Shown here: positions 1 through 12,047 of the stretch, in pieces
Numbering within the stretch: the stretch's first letter is position 1
How the letters are laid out: each line of letters starts with the position of its first letter
Origin: Dipteris shenzhenensis
Lineage: Eukaryota; Polypodiophyta; Polypodiopsida; Gleicheniales
Reading direction: 5' to 3' (one strand)
Assembly: GCA_047967505.1 (NCBI GenBank)
Contig: CM106540.1
DNA length: 64,000 nucleotides
The notes under the pieces: model-generated
What the model saw: only the letters and a program-made list of their open reading frames with translations
What the model was told of the DNA's origin: nothing
The model's database searches: none
Made by a program: the position numbers and the translations under genes

Positions 1-726
1 ATTTTTTCTCTTTCTTCCTCTTCTTCTTGTTTACTTCATCTGAAGAGTCTACTCCATCATCAGATTTGTCTTTCTTGGGCTTGTCTTTGCCAAGATTACC
101 CTTACCCTTGAATTTGCTCGTCCTGAGCTACCAGGGCTTTATCATTGGTTCCATCATATTTCTTCTCCGGAGCTTCTTGCTATAGAAGCAATGGTATCAG
201 CTCCTCAAACGTCACTGGCACCGCCCTCTGCCCTGCAATCATCATAGTCACAAAACTACTACAGCTCTTTAGAAGCATGCTCAACAATAGCCTAGCCATC
301 CTGATCAAACTTGTTCTTTGACCAACTTGCCAACTGATCCCTTGGTGATGTGATATCCCCCTCATCGATGCTCATGCCGTATAGCTCCGTCTCAAGGTCC
401 AAAACACTCACTTCATTGTTGAGCTTATACATGCCTCTCGAAGTGGTCCAGTTCTCGAAGTATCCGCCGTCCGTATGTGAGGAAGTACAGCATCTGTTGT
501 AGTGCCCACAATAATGGCTAATGCCTCCACATCTCGAAATAGCATCTGGCGGTACAGTCAATATCAGTGCAGTCACTGTGGCTAGAGTCACCATGGCCTG
601 GGGTATTAACGCTCTGCCTGTCTCGCAATCTCTCAAGACTCCCTCAACACTAAATGGCTCCTCACATTCATGTTCCACAAGCTTGCCCATGTCATCAAAA
701 TTAGGAATCTGATATCTGTTGGCCAT
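1..726 (-). pseudogene. copia-like gag fragment, runs off the left edge
   Basis: Minus-strand coding-looking DNA begins with MANRYQIPNFDD at 726 and reads on toward position 1. A frame change falls near 290, and the segment ends in a lysine-rich stretch (KFKGKGNLGKDKPKKDK, about 120-50) of the kind that precedes the zinc knuckle in Ty1/copia gag. It lies about 180 bp downstream of a primer-binding site and LTR edge (905-923) read in the same direction, which is the expected place for gag. The middle of the protein does not show a clean UBN2/DUF4219 fold by eye, so the family call rests mainly on position and on the basic tail. Probably a non-functional 5' part of an element whose pol lies left of the window. 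Confidence 0.5.
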
Positions 727-904
727 GACAATGAACTGAAAGGAGATAGAGTAAGAGTGTCGTACACCTATGTGAACCTGAGCCTCCCTCCTCCTCGCAA
801 GGGCACAATCCTTCAGACATCGAAGTAGATTCCCCCGAGTAATGAATCAAGGTCATGCTTCAGCAAGGTCCTTGCCTTCAAGCTCCAATTCCCAAGAACT
901 TCCG

Positions 905-1168
905 ATCAGGAATCTGATACCATGTTAGAAATGATCCCAACAGAAAGTATCCCGCAGTGGGAGACTGATAGAGCATCCCAGGAATTAACGCAAAAGTGTT
1001 TAACTACGAAATTCATGTCGTCTTTCCTATGTGTACTTCACAAACATGTGTGTGTGTGCAAGCCAGTAAATAGACAGTGATCCAAGAGAGTTACAGCACC
1101 AACAAAAGATATATTTCCATCCTCAAATGGACACAATACAAAAGAGAGATCCTGAGTCCCACCAAACA
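905..1168 (-). mobile_element. copia 5' LTR (edge at 923) with adjacent primer-binding site
   Basis: Read on the minus strand, an LTR end ...TTTCTAACA is followed directly by TGGTATCAGATTCC, the initiator-methionine tRNA primer-binding site typical of copia elements. The LTR therefore occupies + positions from 923 rightwards. The far edge is uncertain: CCACCAAACA ending at 1168 would give TGTT...AACA termini and a 246-bp LTR, but no second copy is present to prove it. Confidence 0.5.
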
Positions 1169-1229
1169 GTCGTCCTCTGAGCACCTCTAGATCCTGAGCC
1201 CACGTGCTCCTCACTGAGCTTCTGTAGAC

Positions 1230-1523
1230 TTAGTCTCCGTGCCGTGGTCTATCCACCTTGCTGCCCAGGATGCCAGCCTGGTGGGCACATTCCTGTGAGT
1301 TATGTCTGTAAGTCCTTTGCCACCTCCCTTTGACTTGTGGAAACCCTTCTGGCTGGCCTTTTTCCTGCTCCAATATGCTCTTGCTTTCCTGCTCTAGATT
1401 ATGAATAAGGAGGCTCCAATGGCCCCCTTCTATAGGGGCTGATAGCCCTCCATTTAGGCCAATCTGGTAGGGGGATTCGGGCAAAGACCCAACAGCCTAG
1501 GAACAGTCTTGGCTCTGATACCA
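1230..1523 (-). mobile_element. copia leader with primer-binding site, second minus-strand element
   Basis: On the minus strand TTGGTATCAGAGCCAAGACT (about 1504-1523) is a canonical copia primer-binding site. The roughly 290 bp after it hold a short open frame (84 residues) that looks like leader rather than gag. This is a different element from the one at 905-1168, which sits immediately to its left. The two 5' ends are stacked head to tail, so one probably inserted beside or into the other and then lost its body. Confidence 0.55.
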
Positions 1524-1524
1524 A

Positions 1525-2155
1525 TGTAACATGCATAAGGGCTGCTTGCTAAATCTTATGCATGCATGTGCTAGCTAAGCTACTAAGCTACTCAAAGGCA
1601 TGCATAAACTGAAAGTCACGGAGAGAGAATGACAGAGTAAGAGCTCACCGGGTGGAAAAGCCTTTGGTGAAAAGAGTATTTATTCATGCCATCTGCTGCT
1701 GCAGGAAAGTATGTCCTCCAGAAACCTTGCTTGAGGCATGAGATCATGGTCCTCCTTTGAAGATCTGAGTTCTCTCCTGCTGTAGACTTGTCCTCTTCAT
1801 GGGCTTTTGGCTGCTCACACAACTGGCCATCTGAGTTCTGATTGCTACTTTGGTGCTCTGAATGCCTGGCCAAATGTGTCCAAATGTAGGCGACCTATCA
1901 GACTTGTTAGGGGCCAACTCCTGTAGAACCAGGTGGCTGACCAGCCAAGCTGACTGCTGCTGATCAGTTTGCTGCTTGTTAGAGGGCATGGTTGGCTTGT
2001 CCCCTGACCAGTTCAGGGGCCTATGATTGACCCTAATCTAGACTGAAATGGACGCTTGGGTGACATCTATCTTGCCCATATGGATGCGCTACAATGCATG
2101 GCCATGAGCTGGCCTCAATCGATGGTAGTGATCTAGTACTAAAAAGATCATTACA
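1525..2155 (-). mobile_element. copia LTR (second minus-strand element)
   Basis: The LTR begins at 1525 (TGTAACATGC on +), directly next to the primer-binding site. A matching outer end TTACA at 2155 gives TGTAA/TTACA termini and a length of 631 bp. There is no second LTR copy in the window, so the outer edge is inferred from the inverted ends only. The heparanase gene follows within 400 bp. Confidence 0.45.
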
Positions 2156-2537
2156 GCAATAGTTATAATTTAGCAACTTCTACACCCTTCTGCATCTAAA
2201 AACTGCAAGCAGCAATACTCCATCAGAGATCTGGCATGGTTGTCTAAATATTAGGGATCCCTGTGAGTTCAAACATTATGATAACCTTGAACTAGGGGTA
2301 AACCAGTACTAACAATCTACCATCTAGGAGTAGCATAGTCCTATCTGGTAATTGCTAGAGGAAGGAAGGTTTTGTGATACCATTTGCATGTGCAAGCATT
2401 CTACGTACACTTTCAGCTGCTTGACTAGAGAGGAGGCCATTCACAGGAAATAACCATAGTTTCTGAAATTTTCTATAAAATTTGTATATGCTGGAACCCT
2501 TCCTGACTGCCACAAAACTGTGGAATACTTCTTGCAG
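2156..2537. other. stretch without recognised gene
   Basis: No coding segment fits here. The region directly precedes the first recognisable heparanase exon and ends in a plausible splice acceptor (TTGCAG, 2532-2537), so it is best read as intron sequence whose upstream part has been replaced by copia LTRs. Confidence 0.5.
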
Positions 2538-5187
2538 CATTCAACCCATTGAAGATTCGGCTCGGAGGAACTTTGCAAGACAGAGTTGTATACAATGTTG
2601 GAGTTCCCATAGAACCATGTCTTCCCTTCCAACTTAATCAATCTGATCCATTTGCATTTTCTGGTGGATGCCTCCCTTCTGTACGATGGGATGCATTAAA
2701 CCGTTTTTTCAAAAAAACAAGGTAAACAAAATATATTTTCCTTTCTTAAATGCCACAAATAGTCATTTTAAGGTTAACATTAAATAAGCAGGTTATAGCA
2801 GCAACTGATTGTCACTTTTCTTGCAGCTCTTTAGTAGTGTTTGGCCTCAATGTCATGAACGGTCGGCAACTGCTGGCAAACGGAAGCCACACAGGAAGCT
2901 GGAACACAACAAATGCTCAAAATTTCATTCAATATACGGTTGACCAAGGATATAATATTCAAGCATGGGAGTTTGGTAAGTCTGCTCCAAGTATGTCACC
3001 AAGATGTTTAAAAAATGGTTAATTAGTTGTGGGGAAAAGAAGAGGGGTGAAAAGGAAGAGGCAAGGCCATGATGAAACTAAGGGATAAAGGGGGGAGAGA
3101 AGGAGTTTCAATTAAAGAGTAATGGAGGTAGGGGGCATTAAAGAAGGAGCCACGTGAGGTGAGGGGAGGGACCACTTATGAAGGGAGTATTAAAGAGGGA
3201 CGGACATGGAGGGGGAGGAGGGACCATTTATAATTATATTTATCTTTAGGGATGCTATACTACTCTATAGCTTAGTGATAGAGCTCAAGTGTGTGAAACA
3301 AAAGATTATAGGGTTGGAATCCCCTCTTTATAATGTGCATGCACTCCTCTTAGACATAAGATTAAAAAATTAACCTATGCATTAAATATATTAAACCATG
3401 GAAAAACATAGGTTAATTAGCCTCCATGGGCCAAAACAAATAGGAATAAAGTTGAGTTGAGCAAATATGTCCCCATAACAAAGCATGAAAGGGGCACCGA
3501 AGGGTTCAAAAAGGGTACATACACAACAAAATTGAATCCCGTCAAGATCCATACATCAAGATATTTACCAAAAGCAGAATATCTTAGCCAAGTCATCGAA
3601 GCTCATGATAAGAACAAATGCAATTTAAATCCTCTAAACTATCCACATTTGTCATGGGATCTTGTTACGTAAGCAGGAAATGAATTGGACGACTTTGATT
3701 TGTTTGGAAGACATTTATCGCCACAACAGTGTGGACCAGGAATAAAAGAGCTTCATAGCATATTAAAGAAGACATATGCAGGCAAGCCAAATCAGCCGTT
3801 GTTAGTTGCACCGGATGGTCCCTTTGAACAGTCTTACTTCGAGGAGCTTCTCCAAGCAGCAGGGCCAAACATTATAAACGTTGTCACACATCATGTCTAT
3901 AATCTTGGACCAGGTAGCTGAATCTAACATTTAATCTCATGTTACAGTTGCATTAGCACAGGTCTGCTTAGGGATGGGGTTCTTTTTCCTTTTCCTCTTA
4001 TTGCAGGCAGTGACACAGACATGGCCCAAAAGATATTCAATGTGTCATTCCTTGATGAAGCGCGTGTTAGGTTCCAAGCTGTTCAGGAAACTCTTAAACA
4101 ATCAGGTCCCTGGGCTAATGCCTGGGTTGGAGAGGGGGGTGGTTCTTCCAGCAGCGGTCGTCACCTCATTACGGACTCCTTCATTTCAGGATTTTGGTGA
4201 TATCTCCAAAGACATACGCTCTTTTAATTCAACACCTGTGGATATCTGGAATTCGTTTTTCTTAAATTCGGAAATGAACAAGCCGATGCCTTTTCTTGAC
4301 TTTGATTTCCCCAGCAAGCATTTCTTCATAGTAAAGTTGAATATAAAACGTGGACAGGTATTTGGACCAGTTGGGTATTGCAGCAAGTTTTGATACGAAG
4401 ACCTATTGCCGGCAAACGTTGATCGGGGGAAACTATGGCTTGTTGAACACGACTACCTTTCATCCCAATCCAGATTACTACAGGCTAGAAAGCTTTCCTG
4501 CTTCTCGAGTAACAAGTATCGTGATTAGCCATCAGCTCTTTACGTCTCTGAAGTCGCTACGTTGTGTTGCAGCGCTCTTCTGTGGCACCGCCTGATGGGC
4601 AGGCGAGCGTTATCTACGAAGGTGCAGAATGCAACCAAGCTGCGCGCTTATGCACACTGTTCGAAAAACACGGTGGGTTTCCATCTTGCGGATGACTCCT
4701 TACAAATCAAGAAGTATAAAGCGGAAGTAAAATGTGAAATGGGTAAACTGATAAAGATGTGAAATGGGAAACTGATGGCAGGAGGGATTGACGCTACTTC
4801 TAATCAATCTGAGCAAAGACAAGCAGTACAACGTGAGAGTTGAGGTCAGTGCTCAAAGTTACATAGTTCAAATGTGAAGCGATATATCTGAGAATAAACC
4901 TCGGTTTGTTGTGAACACCCTTTCAGGTGGAAGCAAACGGGAATGCCGATGCCGTCAAGGAGGGGGGCAGCATGGAAAGGCAAGAGTACCACTTGATGGC
5001 AAAGGATGGTGATATATATGGGCAGACTGTGTTACTCAACGGCAAGGCATTGGAAGTGACAGGAGGGGAGAGTATTCCTGATCTAGTGCCAAGAAATGTG
5101 AGCTCCAAGATACCCATCGCCATGGCTCCTCTCTCTTATGCCTTTGTCTCTCTCCCTAATTTTAGCATCCCCGCCTGCACCACTTGA
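2538..5187 (+). CDS. heparanase-like beta-glucuronidase (GH79), 5' end missing
   Basis: Eight exons are visible: 2538-2721, 2827-2975, 3677-3913, 4007-4196, 4358-4483, 4573-4672, 4782-4844 and 4927-5187. Together they give 1310 nt, one partial codon plus exactly 436 codons including the stop, so all seven junctions keep frame. The translation follows plant heparanase-like proteins throughout: FNPLKIRLGGTLQD, FGLNVMNGR, GNELDDF (acid/base Glu), HHVYNLGPG, WVGEGGG (nucleophile Glu), FWYLDQLGI, YCRQTLIGGNYGLLN, LMGRRALSTK and a C-terminal EYHLMAKDG...LLNGKALEV. Family members act on glucuronosyl residues of cell-wall or secreted proteoglycans. Full-length relatives are roughly 520-540 residues with a signal peptide, so about 100 N-terminal residues are absent and I found no such exon upstream. 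The sixth exon is spliced from a GC donor (AG|GCTAGA at 4484). The catalytic residues are intact, yet the gene may be a 5'-truncated copy because LTRs occupy the expected 5' region. Confidence 0.88.
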
Positions 5188-5283
5188 TCTCCACATGGAG
5201 TACAAGAGACCATGCACAAATGGACTTCTAGCCTATCCCGGCTCTACCTCAGGGCGTTTACACCCTATGGCCGCCACCCAGGC

Positions 5284-5289
5284 AATAAA
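5284..5289 (+). promoter_or_regulatory. possible polyadenylation signal of heparanase gene
   Basis: AATAAA lies 97 bp after the stop codon of the heparanase gene, a normal distance for a plant poly(A) signal. The call rests on motif and position only. Confidence 0.4.
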
Positions 5290-5910
5290 TGAATCTGCAC
5301 TGTAAATCCTCCATTAGTTTGTTCACCTAGGCTTCCCATCCACTTATTGCAAAGGTGCTTAATATCAACAAATTATTCCATGCATATAACTTAAGATAAT
5401 TGAAAAGACCTTTATTTTCAATTGGAGATTCAATTGATTTTTTACGTGAAAAGGTCTAGTATCTACATTAAGCTAAGGTCAAAGTGGATAGCTTGCTTCA
5501 AAATTCGCGAAAGGGAAATCTCCAAAAGTCACTAAGAAGGTCTTACCACTACTACAATATAAGCCTCAAAAATTATCTCTCTCTCATAAATAAGAGGGGA
5601 GGGGGGACCCTCTCCTCATAAATAGAGGGATGCCTTTCCACCCCTCCCCTCCTTTTTCACTAATTAAACTTTTTGCGACCTATTAGCCTCAACCGTTCTC
5701 CTAAAGTATCATGCATATCTCATGCTTTCCTTAAGAGCAAAAAGTTTTCCAAGGAGCCTAGTTTAAGTGTAATGTGTCTTTCAAGTGAGATGATCTAGAC
5801 ACAAGAACGAACTTCAAACAAGAGCATTATTGCATGATTTGAGGAATTTACAACTACAAAGGCAGTGAGACATAGAGACACACTAAGGATCCTATTAAGA
5901 GGACAATCTC
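5290..5910. other. intergenic stretch, no gene seen
   Basis: AT-rich sequence with a short purine/pyrimidine-rich patch (about 5590-5660). No open frame resembles a protein. It could be a worn LTR, but no matching copy was found. Confidence 0.4.
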
Positions 5911-6122
5911 AATACAAATGAGTAACATGTCGACACCATTAAACAAACACCTGCAACACAATACGCTAAACTTGAATGATACTTGGGATGAGGTGAAATG
6001 ACCTCTAGTAGGTCATTTCAATACAAATGAGTAACATGTCGACACCATTGAATAAACACCTGCAACACAATGCACTCAACTTGAATGATGCTCTGGATGA
6101 GGTAAAATGACGTCTAGTAGGT
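5911..6122. repeat. tandem duplication, period 109 bp
   Basis: AATACAAATGAGTAACATGT starts at 5911 and again at 6020. The whole unit through CTAGTAGGTC is repeated with a few substitutions and indels. Two copies only. No coding content. Confidence 0.85.
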
Positions 6123-6345
6123 CGAGGATAGCATTTTGGATGAGTGGAATGAGTGAAGAAGTGTGAGTTTGGGAAGGAGAAAGAAGAAGCTGTCATTTTC
6201 TGTTGGAAAGCATTTTGGATCATTTGAGGCTTGCTTTTTATGTTTTTTAGTATTTTGAGTTGGTAGGAAGATAGTTTGGAAGATTGCTAAGGAGCGTATG
6301 GTGTCAAAACTCACAAAATACAACCAAGAATGATGAATCATGCTG

Positions 6346-6430
6346 AAAATGGAAGTGGTGTTGAGTGTTGAGAGTCAACTCTTCAAGAAAATGGAAGTGG
6401 TGTTGAGTGTTGGCCGTCACCTCTTCAAGA
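6346..6430. repeat. tandem duplication, period 42 bp
   Basis: AAAATGGAAGTGGTGTTGAG begins at 6346 and again at 6388; both copies end in CTCTTCAAG. A small local duplication. Confidence 0.8.
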
Positions 6431-6589
6431 AATCTCTCATTTTGCATTCAAATGTTGTTTTTCTTTCTTGTTTTTTGCATTAAGTAGGTAGACTAGGTAG
6501 TTCAACATCCCCCAATCACAAAAGAACTTGAATAGAAACTCAAAAATTGTCAAGAATCATCAAAAACCAGTCGGTGACACTATACATTC

Positions 6590-6960
6590 CTATCCCCACG
6601 GGTCGTCGCCTTAGCTCCTATCCCCATGACTGTCGCCTTAGCTCTATCCTTCCAATCAAACATGCATTGACCCATCGCCTTAGCCCTATCCCCATGACCT
6701 GACACATGTCAGTACCTAACCCACCACCCTAATTAATTACTGTCAATCAACTATCTTGCCCGTCAAACAAGTGTTGACCCGACGCCTTCGCTCTATCCCG
6801 TCGACCTGTTATCCCCACAGGTCGTTGCCATAGTTCTATCCCCAGAGGTCGTTGCCATAGCTCTATCCCCACGAGTCGTTGCCATAGCTCTATCCCCACA
6901 AGTCGTTGCCTTAGCTCTATCCCCATGGGTCGTTGCCTTAGCTCTATCTCGGGATAGCTC
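6590..6960. repeat. 27-bp minisatellite (CTATCCCCA...GTCGTTGCC unit)
   Basis: Units of the form CTATCCCCANNNGTCGTTGC recur every 27 bp between about 6780 and 6950, with more diverged units from 6590. Because 27 is a multiple of three, the minus strand reads as an artificial nine-residue repeat (ELWQRLVGI). I do not regard that as a gene. The array precedes the gypsy gag/protease relic and may belong to its 5' region. Confidence 0.8.
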
Positions 6961-7139
6961 TGGGAACACAAGAATCAGGAAAAAGCACATGAAAATTGGG
7001 ACCCCGAGCATCAAGAAATAATGAAATTTGCATGCAAATTGCATTGAAATAAACCCCATTTTGCAAAAAAATCACAAGGGGCTGCTGCCCCTTGACCCCG
7101 CGTCGAGGCGAATTCAATTTAGAATTGGGGCCTCAACTG

Positions 7140-9690
7140 TGTCAATGAACACGTGATCTCGAGATCAAGAAGAGTCCTACAAGCTCACCCTGAGCCTAAA
7201 AATAGTACCTCAAATACCATCTTGTCGACCTCCATACCTAGCTCAAGATCAGCAAGCTCAAAAGTCAGTTCTCACTCATTGCAAGAACCACCACCAGGTG
7301 AATTATCCAGCTCGAAAGAGTCCGAGGGTGAACCCTCCAATGTTACAGTGTCAGTAGCTCTGAACTCTATCCCCTATGATCTTCACTCTCCTACCTCATC
7401 TACAGTAGTAGCTAGATTAAGGGAAACCTTTTCCAACATCATGGGAAGGTTTGAATTGACAGACCCAAACTAACTTGCTGAACCCATTTGCTCCGGCAGA
7501 CTAGAGCACCAAAAGAGCCTCAAGTGCTGGCCCAACCACCGATGTCAGAAGAAATACTCAGGGAACCAAGTCCCACGATACCTAATGGAAATCAACCCCC
7601 ATCGTATCAAATCTTTGATGATAGACAATCCTATGGCAACATCATCTTCCTCTAGTAATATTTTCTTAAATGCTAACAGCAACAAGCGCCTGCATGAGAG
7701 GCAAATGAAGGAATAATAAGGGCTTTAGCCCATGGCCAAGCCACAACACCTAAGGGTCACGGTGAATATCCCAACTCATGGGTGGGGAAACAATGTCTCA
7801 CCGAGGTGCATAAATTGGTACACAAGTGCCAAGAGGAATGTGGCTCAAGGCAAGCAAGAGTGCTGATACAATTCATCCAAGACATGAGGTAACCACTCAA
7901 GCCTCAAAAGCCGTGCCAATACTTGAAAGGGTTGATGAAGAAGGGGTGTCATGCCCTTCAATAGAGGGATCCACCCTAATGCAATAGATGTTTGAACAAG
8001 ACCCCACCTTGCAACAACTAAAGGGGGATGACAACATGTCCTTATATGGCCTAGAAGAGTCGGACTTAATAGGCATGGATCCTATCACTAGTCCTCGAGA
8101 CATTGTAGGATTAACCTCATTCCTGTCCACTGAGATCAAGATGACCATCAAGACACTATTATGGGTAATCCTACTCTATGGAGAGACCTCTCAGATTGGA
8201 GGAATGGGCAAATAGTGACACCCCAATCCACTAATGCTGAGAATGTTGAATCTCCCAATCAAGCTCAAGAACTTCCAAGGGTGCCAGTCAACAAATTGGG
8301 CCAATCCTTTGAGAGTGATGACATGGATGCAGTGTTACCCATCTCCTTTGGTGACCCAAAAGCTACAACAATCTTAGACGGAGGAGTAGGTATTAGCATC
8401 ATCTCACGAAACAATGTTGGGAAAAGTGGGGAAGTCCTGACCAAGAGAGTACTTCCTTGGTAGTTAAATTAGTTGACGGAGGCACGGCTCATCCCATAGG
8501 AGTACTCAAGGACATTAAGATCAAAACCTTTGGTCTCACATATCGGGTGTGCCTTGTTGTAATGGATTTTGAAAACAACCCTAGGTATGAGGCTATTCTA
8601 GGGAGACCTTTCTTGCATTTGGCAGGATTGATCCATGATTGGTGCTCCAACAACATTTATCTAAGGAAAGATCATCAAGTCGTGAGGGTTGATCTCCAAA
8701 CATGGAAGGCTCACACTATGTCCAAAAATCTATTTGCAGTTGAATCAAATACCACCAATAGGTCTGTGCCGATAAAAATGGTTTAAAAATATGAGAAAGA
8801 GGACAATAAGAAGAGTCTTGATGAGCCTTGGTGTGCTCCTTTATCAAAACTAGAAGACTCACTTAATTGGATGCATACATTGGCGGCAATAGATCTACCA
8901 ACTGCTCAGGGCACTCAAATGATGCACCTTGATGATGAACAACTTAACTCCATTACACCTTTTTACACCATAAAAGTGGTACTACCTCATCAAATTGAAC
9001 TAGGAATTGACAATGCCATTGATCCTAACGAGATAGATATGAGTCCATCTCAACTTTGGGTAGAGTGGACATTAGCAGGTGCAACATGCCCGAATACAAG
9101 CCATGGCAGATTGGCAAAGCAAGCCACAACCTCATCTCCTAGGAGACATTAAAGCATCTTGGCCAGGTACACCTTGAAGTATGTGAATTTGAAATTCAAT
9201 CCAAAGAGGGTACCTCTATTAAGGTTATTGGTTCTTTAACGTTGAATGTTTCCTTGGACAATTACGTTCTGCCTTGTAAGTTTTTTGTAACTCCTGCAGG
9301 TACCTTAACCGAAGCCTCGATTCTTGCTAAAAGATGGATGCAAGACACTTACAAAGGGTTGTTTGGTGATGAATCCACCCATCAAGATGTGCCGATCACT
9401 ACCAACCAGCCTAATATTGAAGCATCAGCATCAATGTCTACTTCCATCTCTCAACCTCCACAAGAGCCTCATTAGCAAAGAAAATAAAGAAGAAGAGCAA
9501 CCAAGCAGGTCCAAAAGGATCTACTTGATGCCCAAGGGTACTTTGAAGGCGAATCATACATTTGGGTTCCAGCAAAACTTTGACAACAAAAGCCACCCTA
9601 TCATGCAAATAACAAACCCTGATATCAAAGAACAAAACGATGCCATCCAGCAAGGAAGGTGCAATACCATTGGGTTTCTACAAGATTACT
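7140..9690 (+). pseudogene. gypsy-like gag/protease relic
   Basis: Broken frames on the + strand include a Ser/Pro-rich segment (7153-7473), then a retropepsin-like region. ATTILDGGVGISIIS (about 8365) carries the aspartic-protease-type DGG motif, and EAILGRPFLHLAGLIHDW (about 8590) is the downstream flap/LGRPFL motif. A second segment (9242-9475) has a similar beta-rich look (SLDNYVLPCKFFV). The frames are joined by at least one frameshift near 8457 and several stops. No reverse transcriptase follows. The protease resembles that of the larger gypsy element at 23377-24096, so this is probably a fragment of the same broad group. Confidence 0.6.
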
Positions 9691-10620
9691 AGAGGCCCAA
9701 GGATATTAACTTGGAAACAGTTATATTTGGAGCAGCAGGTTCTTTCAGATCCTTGGTTGCAGCAGCAGCAGGTTCTTGTGGAGTGACTCCATTTTTAGGA
9801 GCAGGTTCTTGTGGATCTATTGTTGGCATGTTTCTTGTTGTCAGTGTTGCACCATTGAACATTGTGATCTCCCACATGTTCCACTTCTATGATGCTCATT
9901 GTAATAAAGTGATATATGTTCTATGTATCAATTGTGATGAGTAAGATCGCAATGTCTCAGGGATCTTTTGCTTTTGTTGAGCCCAAGTTTTAGCCGAGAA
10001 AGTTGTCAGGGATGAAGATAATTTGTTGTTCACATTGGAAGGTTCTTGTGGGACTTCCATTGTGATGGGCATTACTTGTTTGGCCAATTCTTGTGTAGCT
10101 ACCCTGATGTTGAGGATTAAGATTTTAGAGGCTTGGGCCTCATTCCTTCTTTTACTAACATCACCATTAACTATCTAACTTCTACTCATCCTCTTTTCTT
10201 TATTTTTCTTTTCTTTCAGTTCTAGCTTAGAAGCCTTTCCTAGAATCCCCCTTTTATAAACCTCTTCAGCCATAGTCCTCATTTTAGGGGTTTGTATATC
10301 AGACTCCTCTCGATTTGATGACTTAAACAAATAAAGCTCCAGATGGTGCCAGAACCTTATTGGGCCCAAATACTTCCAAACAAAGCCCTCAATGAAATAT
10401 AATCCATAAATGGATTTTAAAGGAACTTCAATGCAGAGAAGCAAGAAAAAATGTCATGCACAACTCTGGACATTCAAACATGGCATATCAAAGACATAGT
10501 CTAATGATAATCCATTAGAAGTCCCACTCAAATCAAATATGGGACTTAAGGGGAGCATGAGAATGCACTTTATTTACTTTGCTAAGACTAGCACCACTAG
10601 GATCTTACATCAATCCCTAC
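9691..10620 (-). other. unassigned minus-strand open segments
   Basis: Open frames at 10444-10175 and 10087-9689 read in the same direction and include a Pro/Glu/Gln-rich tract with repeats of the form PQEPA and a basic tail (KLELKEKKNKEKR). Frames are broken and no domain is recognisable. They may be remnants of a retroelement accessory or gag ORF; function is unknown. Confidence 0.25.
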
Positions 10621-11500
10621 AAACACCTTCTTCCTAACTTACCTCTTAGATTTTTCTTTTTCTTTTTCTTATCCCTTCTTTGAATGGTCACAAGTACTCA
10701 ACTCGGCTCACTCAAACCCTGAGGTGCTAGTTCCAACAGAATCCCTCCACAAGTTTGGAATACAAGCTCCCTCTTCTCTTCCAAGAGTGTTTTTGGGTGT
10801 TCTCTTGTTTCCTTTGTAGTGGCTTTGTGTTTGCCACTCCATCCCCATTCATTCTCCTCTTCTCCTTCCCTTCTCTCTCTCTTCTCCCTTCTCCCCTTTC
10901 CCTCTTTCTCTCATGGAAACACATTGCAACAATCCGGTAGCCTCTTGAGTGACACTTGTGGACAACTCGTGCTTTTCATTGCTCTCATAAGGAGTAGCTT
11001 GGAGTGGAGGCTCCATCAGCATTCCTTCAAGATCGCCATGACACATGAGTCATCGTTGAGACTACACACCATCTGACCTACTCTAAGTAGTTATTTGACT
11101 CTTTCTAGAAAGTAGGGATGACAAAGTGTGTGCCTATGATAGCCGTGCAACATCATGCACCACCAGAAATTGCTTGAAGGGTTTTATTTTATGTTATTTT
11201 TGAAGAAAGCATTAACGAGCTTCCCTTAAATTTACCGCTTCTCATGCTTCATTACCACCCTTCTAGGGACTCCATTTGCATTCTTTCTGTATAGTTATCC
11301 GTGATTAAAGCATATGCCGCTTCTTATTCATCTCCTTGGAAAATGTTGTTGCAGTTACTGAGTGATTTCTAGTCTACAGCATGATGAGTATTTCCCAACT
11401 TATGAATTACAGTACATGTGAACCCCTAAACTAGTACCATTCACCTCATCAATCACCCTCACATCAAAATGTTTTTGATCAAATATATAAGGGCCTAATG
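10621..11500. other. pyrimidine-rich and unassigned sequence
   Basis: A CT-rich tract (about 10830-10915) gives low-complexity open frames on both strands that are not genes. The rest shows no recognisable coding or RNA feature. Confidence 0.4.
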
Positions 11501-11502
11501 AT

Positions 11503-11870
11503 CTACATAAAACACAAAAAGGTCACTAATACCATTCCCAAATCCTTTCTTTCACTACTTCTATATTTTCTCTCTAGGTGACTGAACATTTTGCTTGCAT
11601 AAAAGTTGAAAAAATCAAGATTCCCATCTAGTTGAGTCATTATCAAGCCAGTAGCAACTCTAGAAGCATTTGTGTGCGGATGAAATATCACATTCCAATC
11701 TGGAACTCTTATGATGGGTGCCTTTAAAACAAACTTCTAAGCATTAGGACAGCCTTTTGCTTTCTCTCATCTCATACAAAATTAGCTTCCACCACTTGTG
11801 CAAGTTTTTAATGAGCCTTGTATAAAAACTTGAAAGACCAAGGAACAATTGTTGAACCCTACTAGTCGAC
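11503..11870 (-). pseudogene. gypsy reverse transcriptase tail / RNase H fragment
   Basis: Minus-strand reading gives KAPIIRVPDWNVIFHPHTNAS (split here by frame decay), then SHLERKYRSSERKDLGMV. These match the start of the Ty3/gypsy RNase H domain (FHxHTDAS...ERNYxxTEREALAMV). Upstream residues to about 11870 resemble the end of the RT thumb. Stops and frameshifts are present. This is an isolated pol scrap with no flanking LTR in the same direction. Confidence 0.65.
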
Positions 11871-12047
11871 ATATCTGGGATTTAACTAAGCCTTGGTCGA
11901 ATGCCTTGGGTGAATGAAGGAAATAGCCAACTAAAGAGCATATGAGCAAAGGAAGCAACTCCTCCCATCAATCAACATAGTCTACATAAAACCCAACCCA
12001 AGATAGCTATTGTACTACAAGATAGAGGCGGGGTGGGGTGGCCAAAT

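Noticed and set aside
6747-7059. Open frames of nine-residue repeats (ELWQRLVGI / DRAMATTCG) on the minus strand
   Set aside because: They are translations of a 27-bp minisatellite, a multiple of three that keeps every frame open; no conserved protein.
10727-11076. Arg/Glu-rich and Ser/Leu-rich overlapping ORFs
   Set aside because: Translations of a CT/GA-rich tract on both strands.
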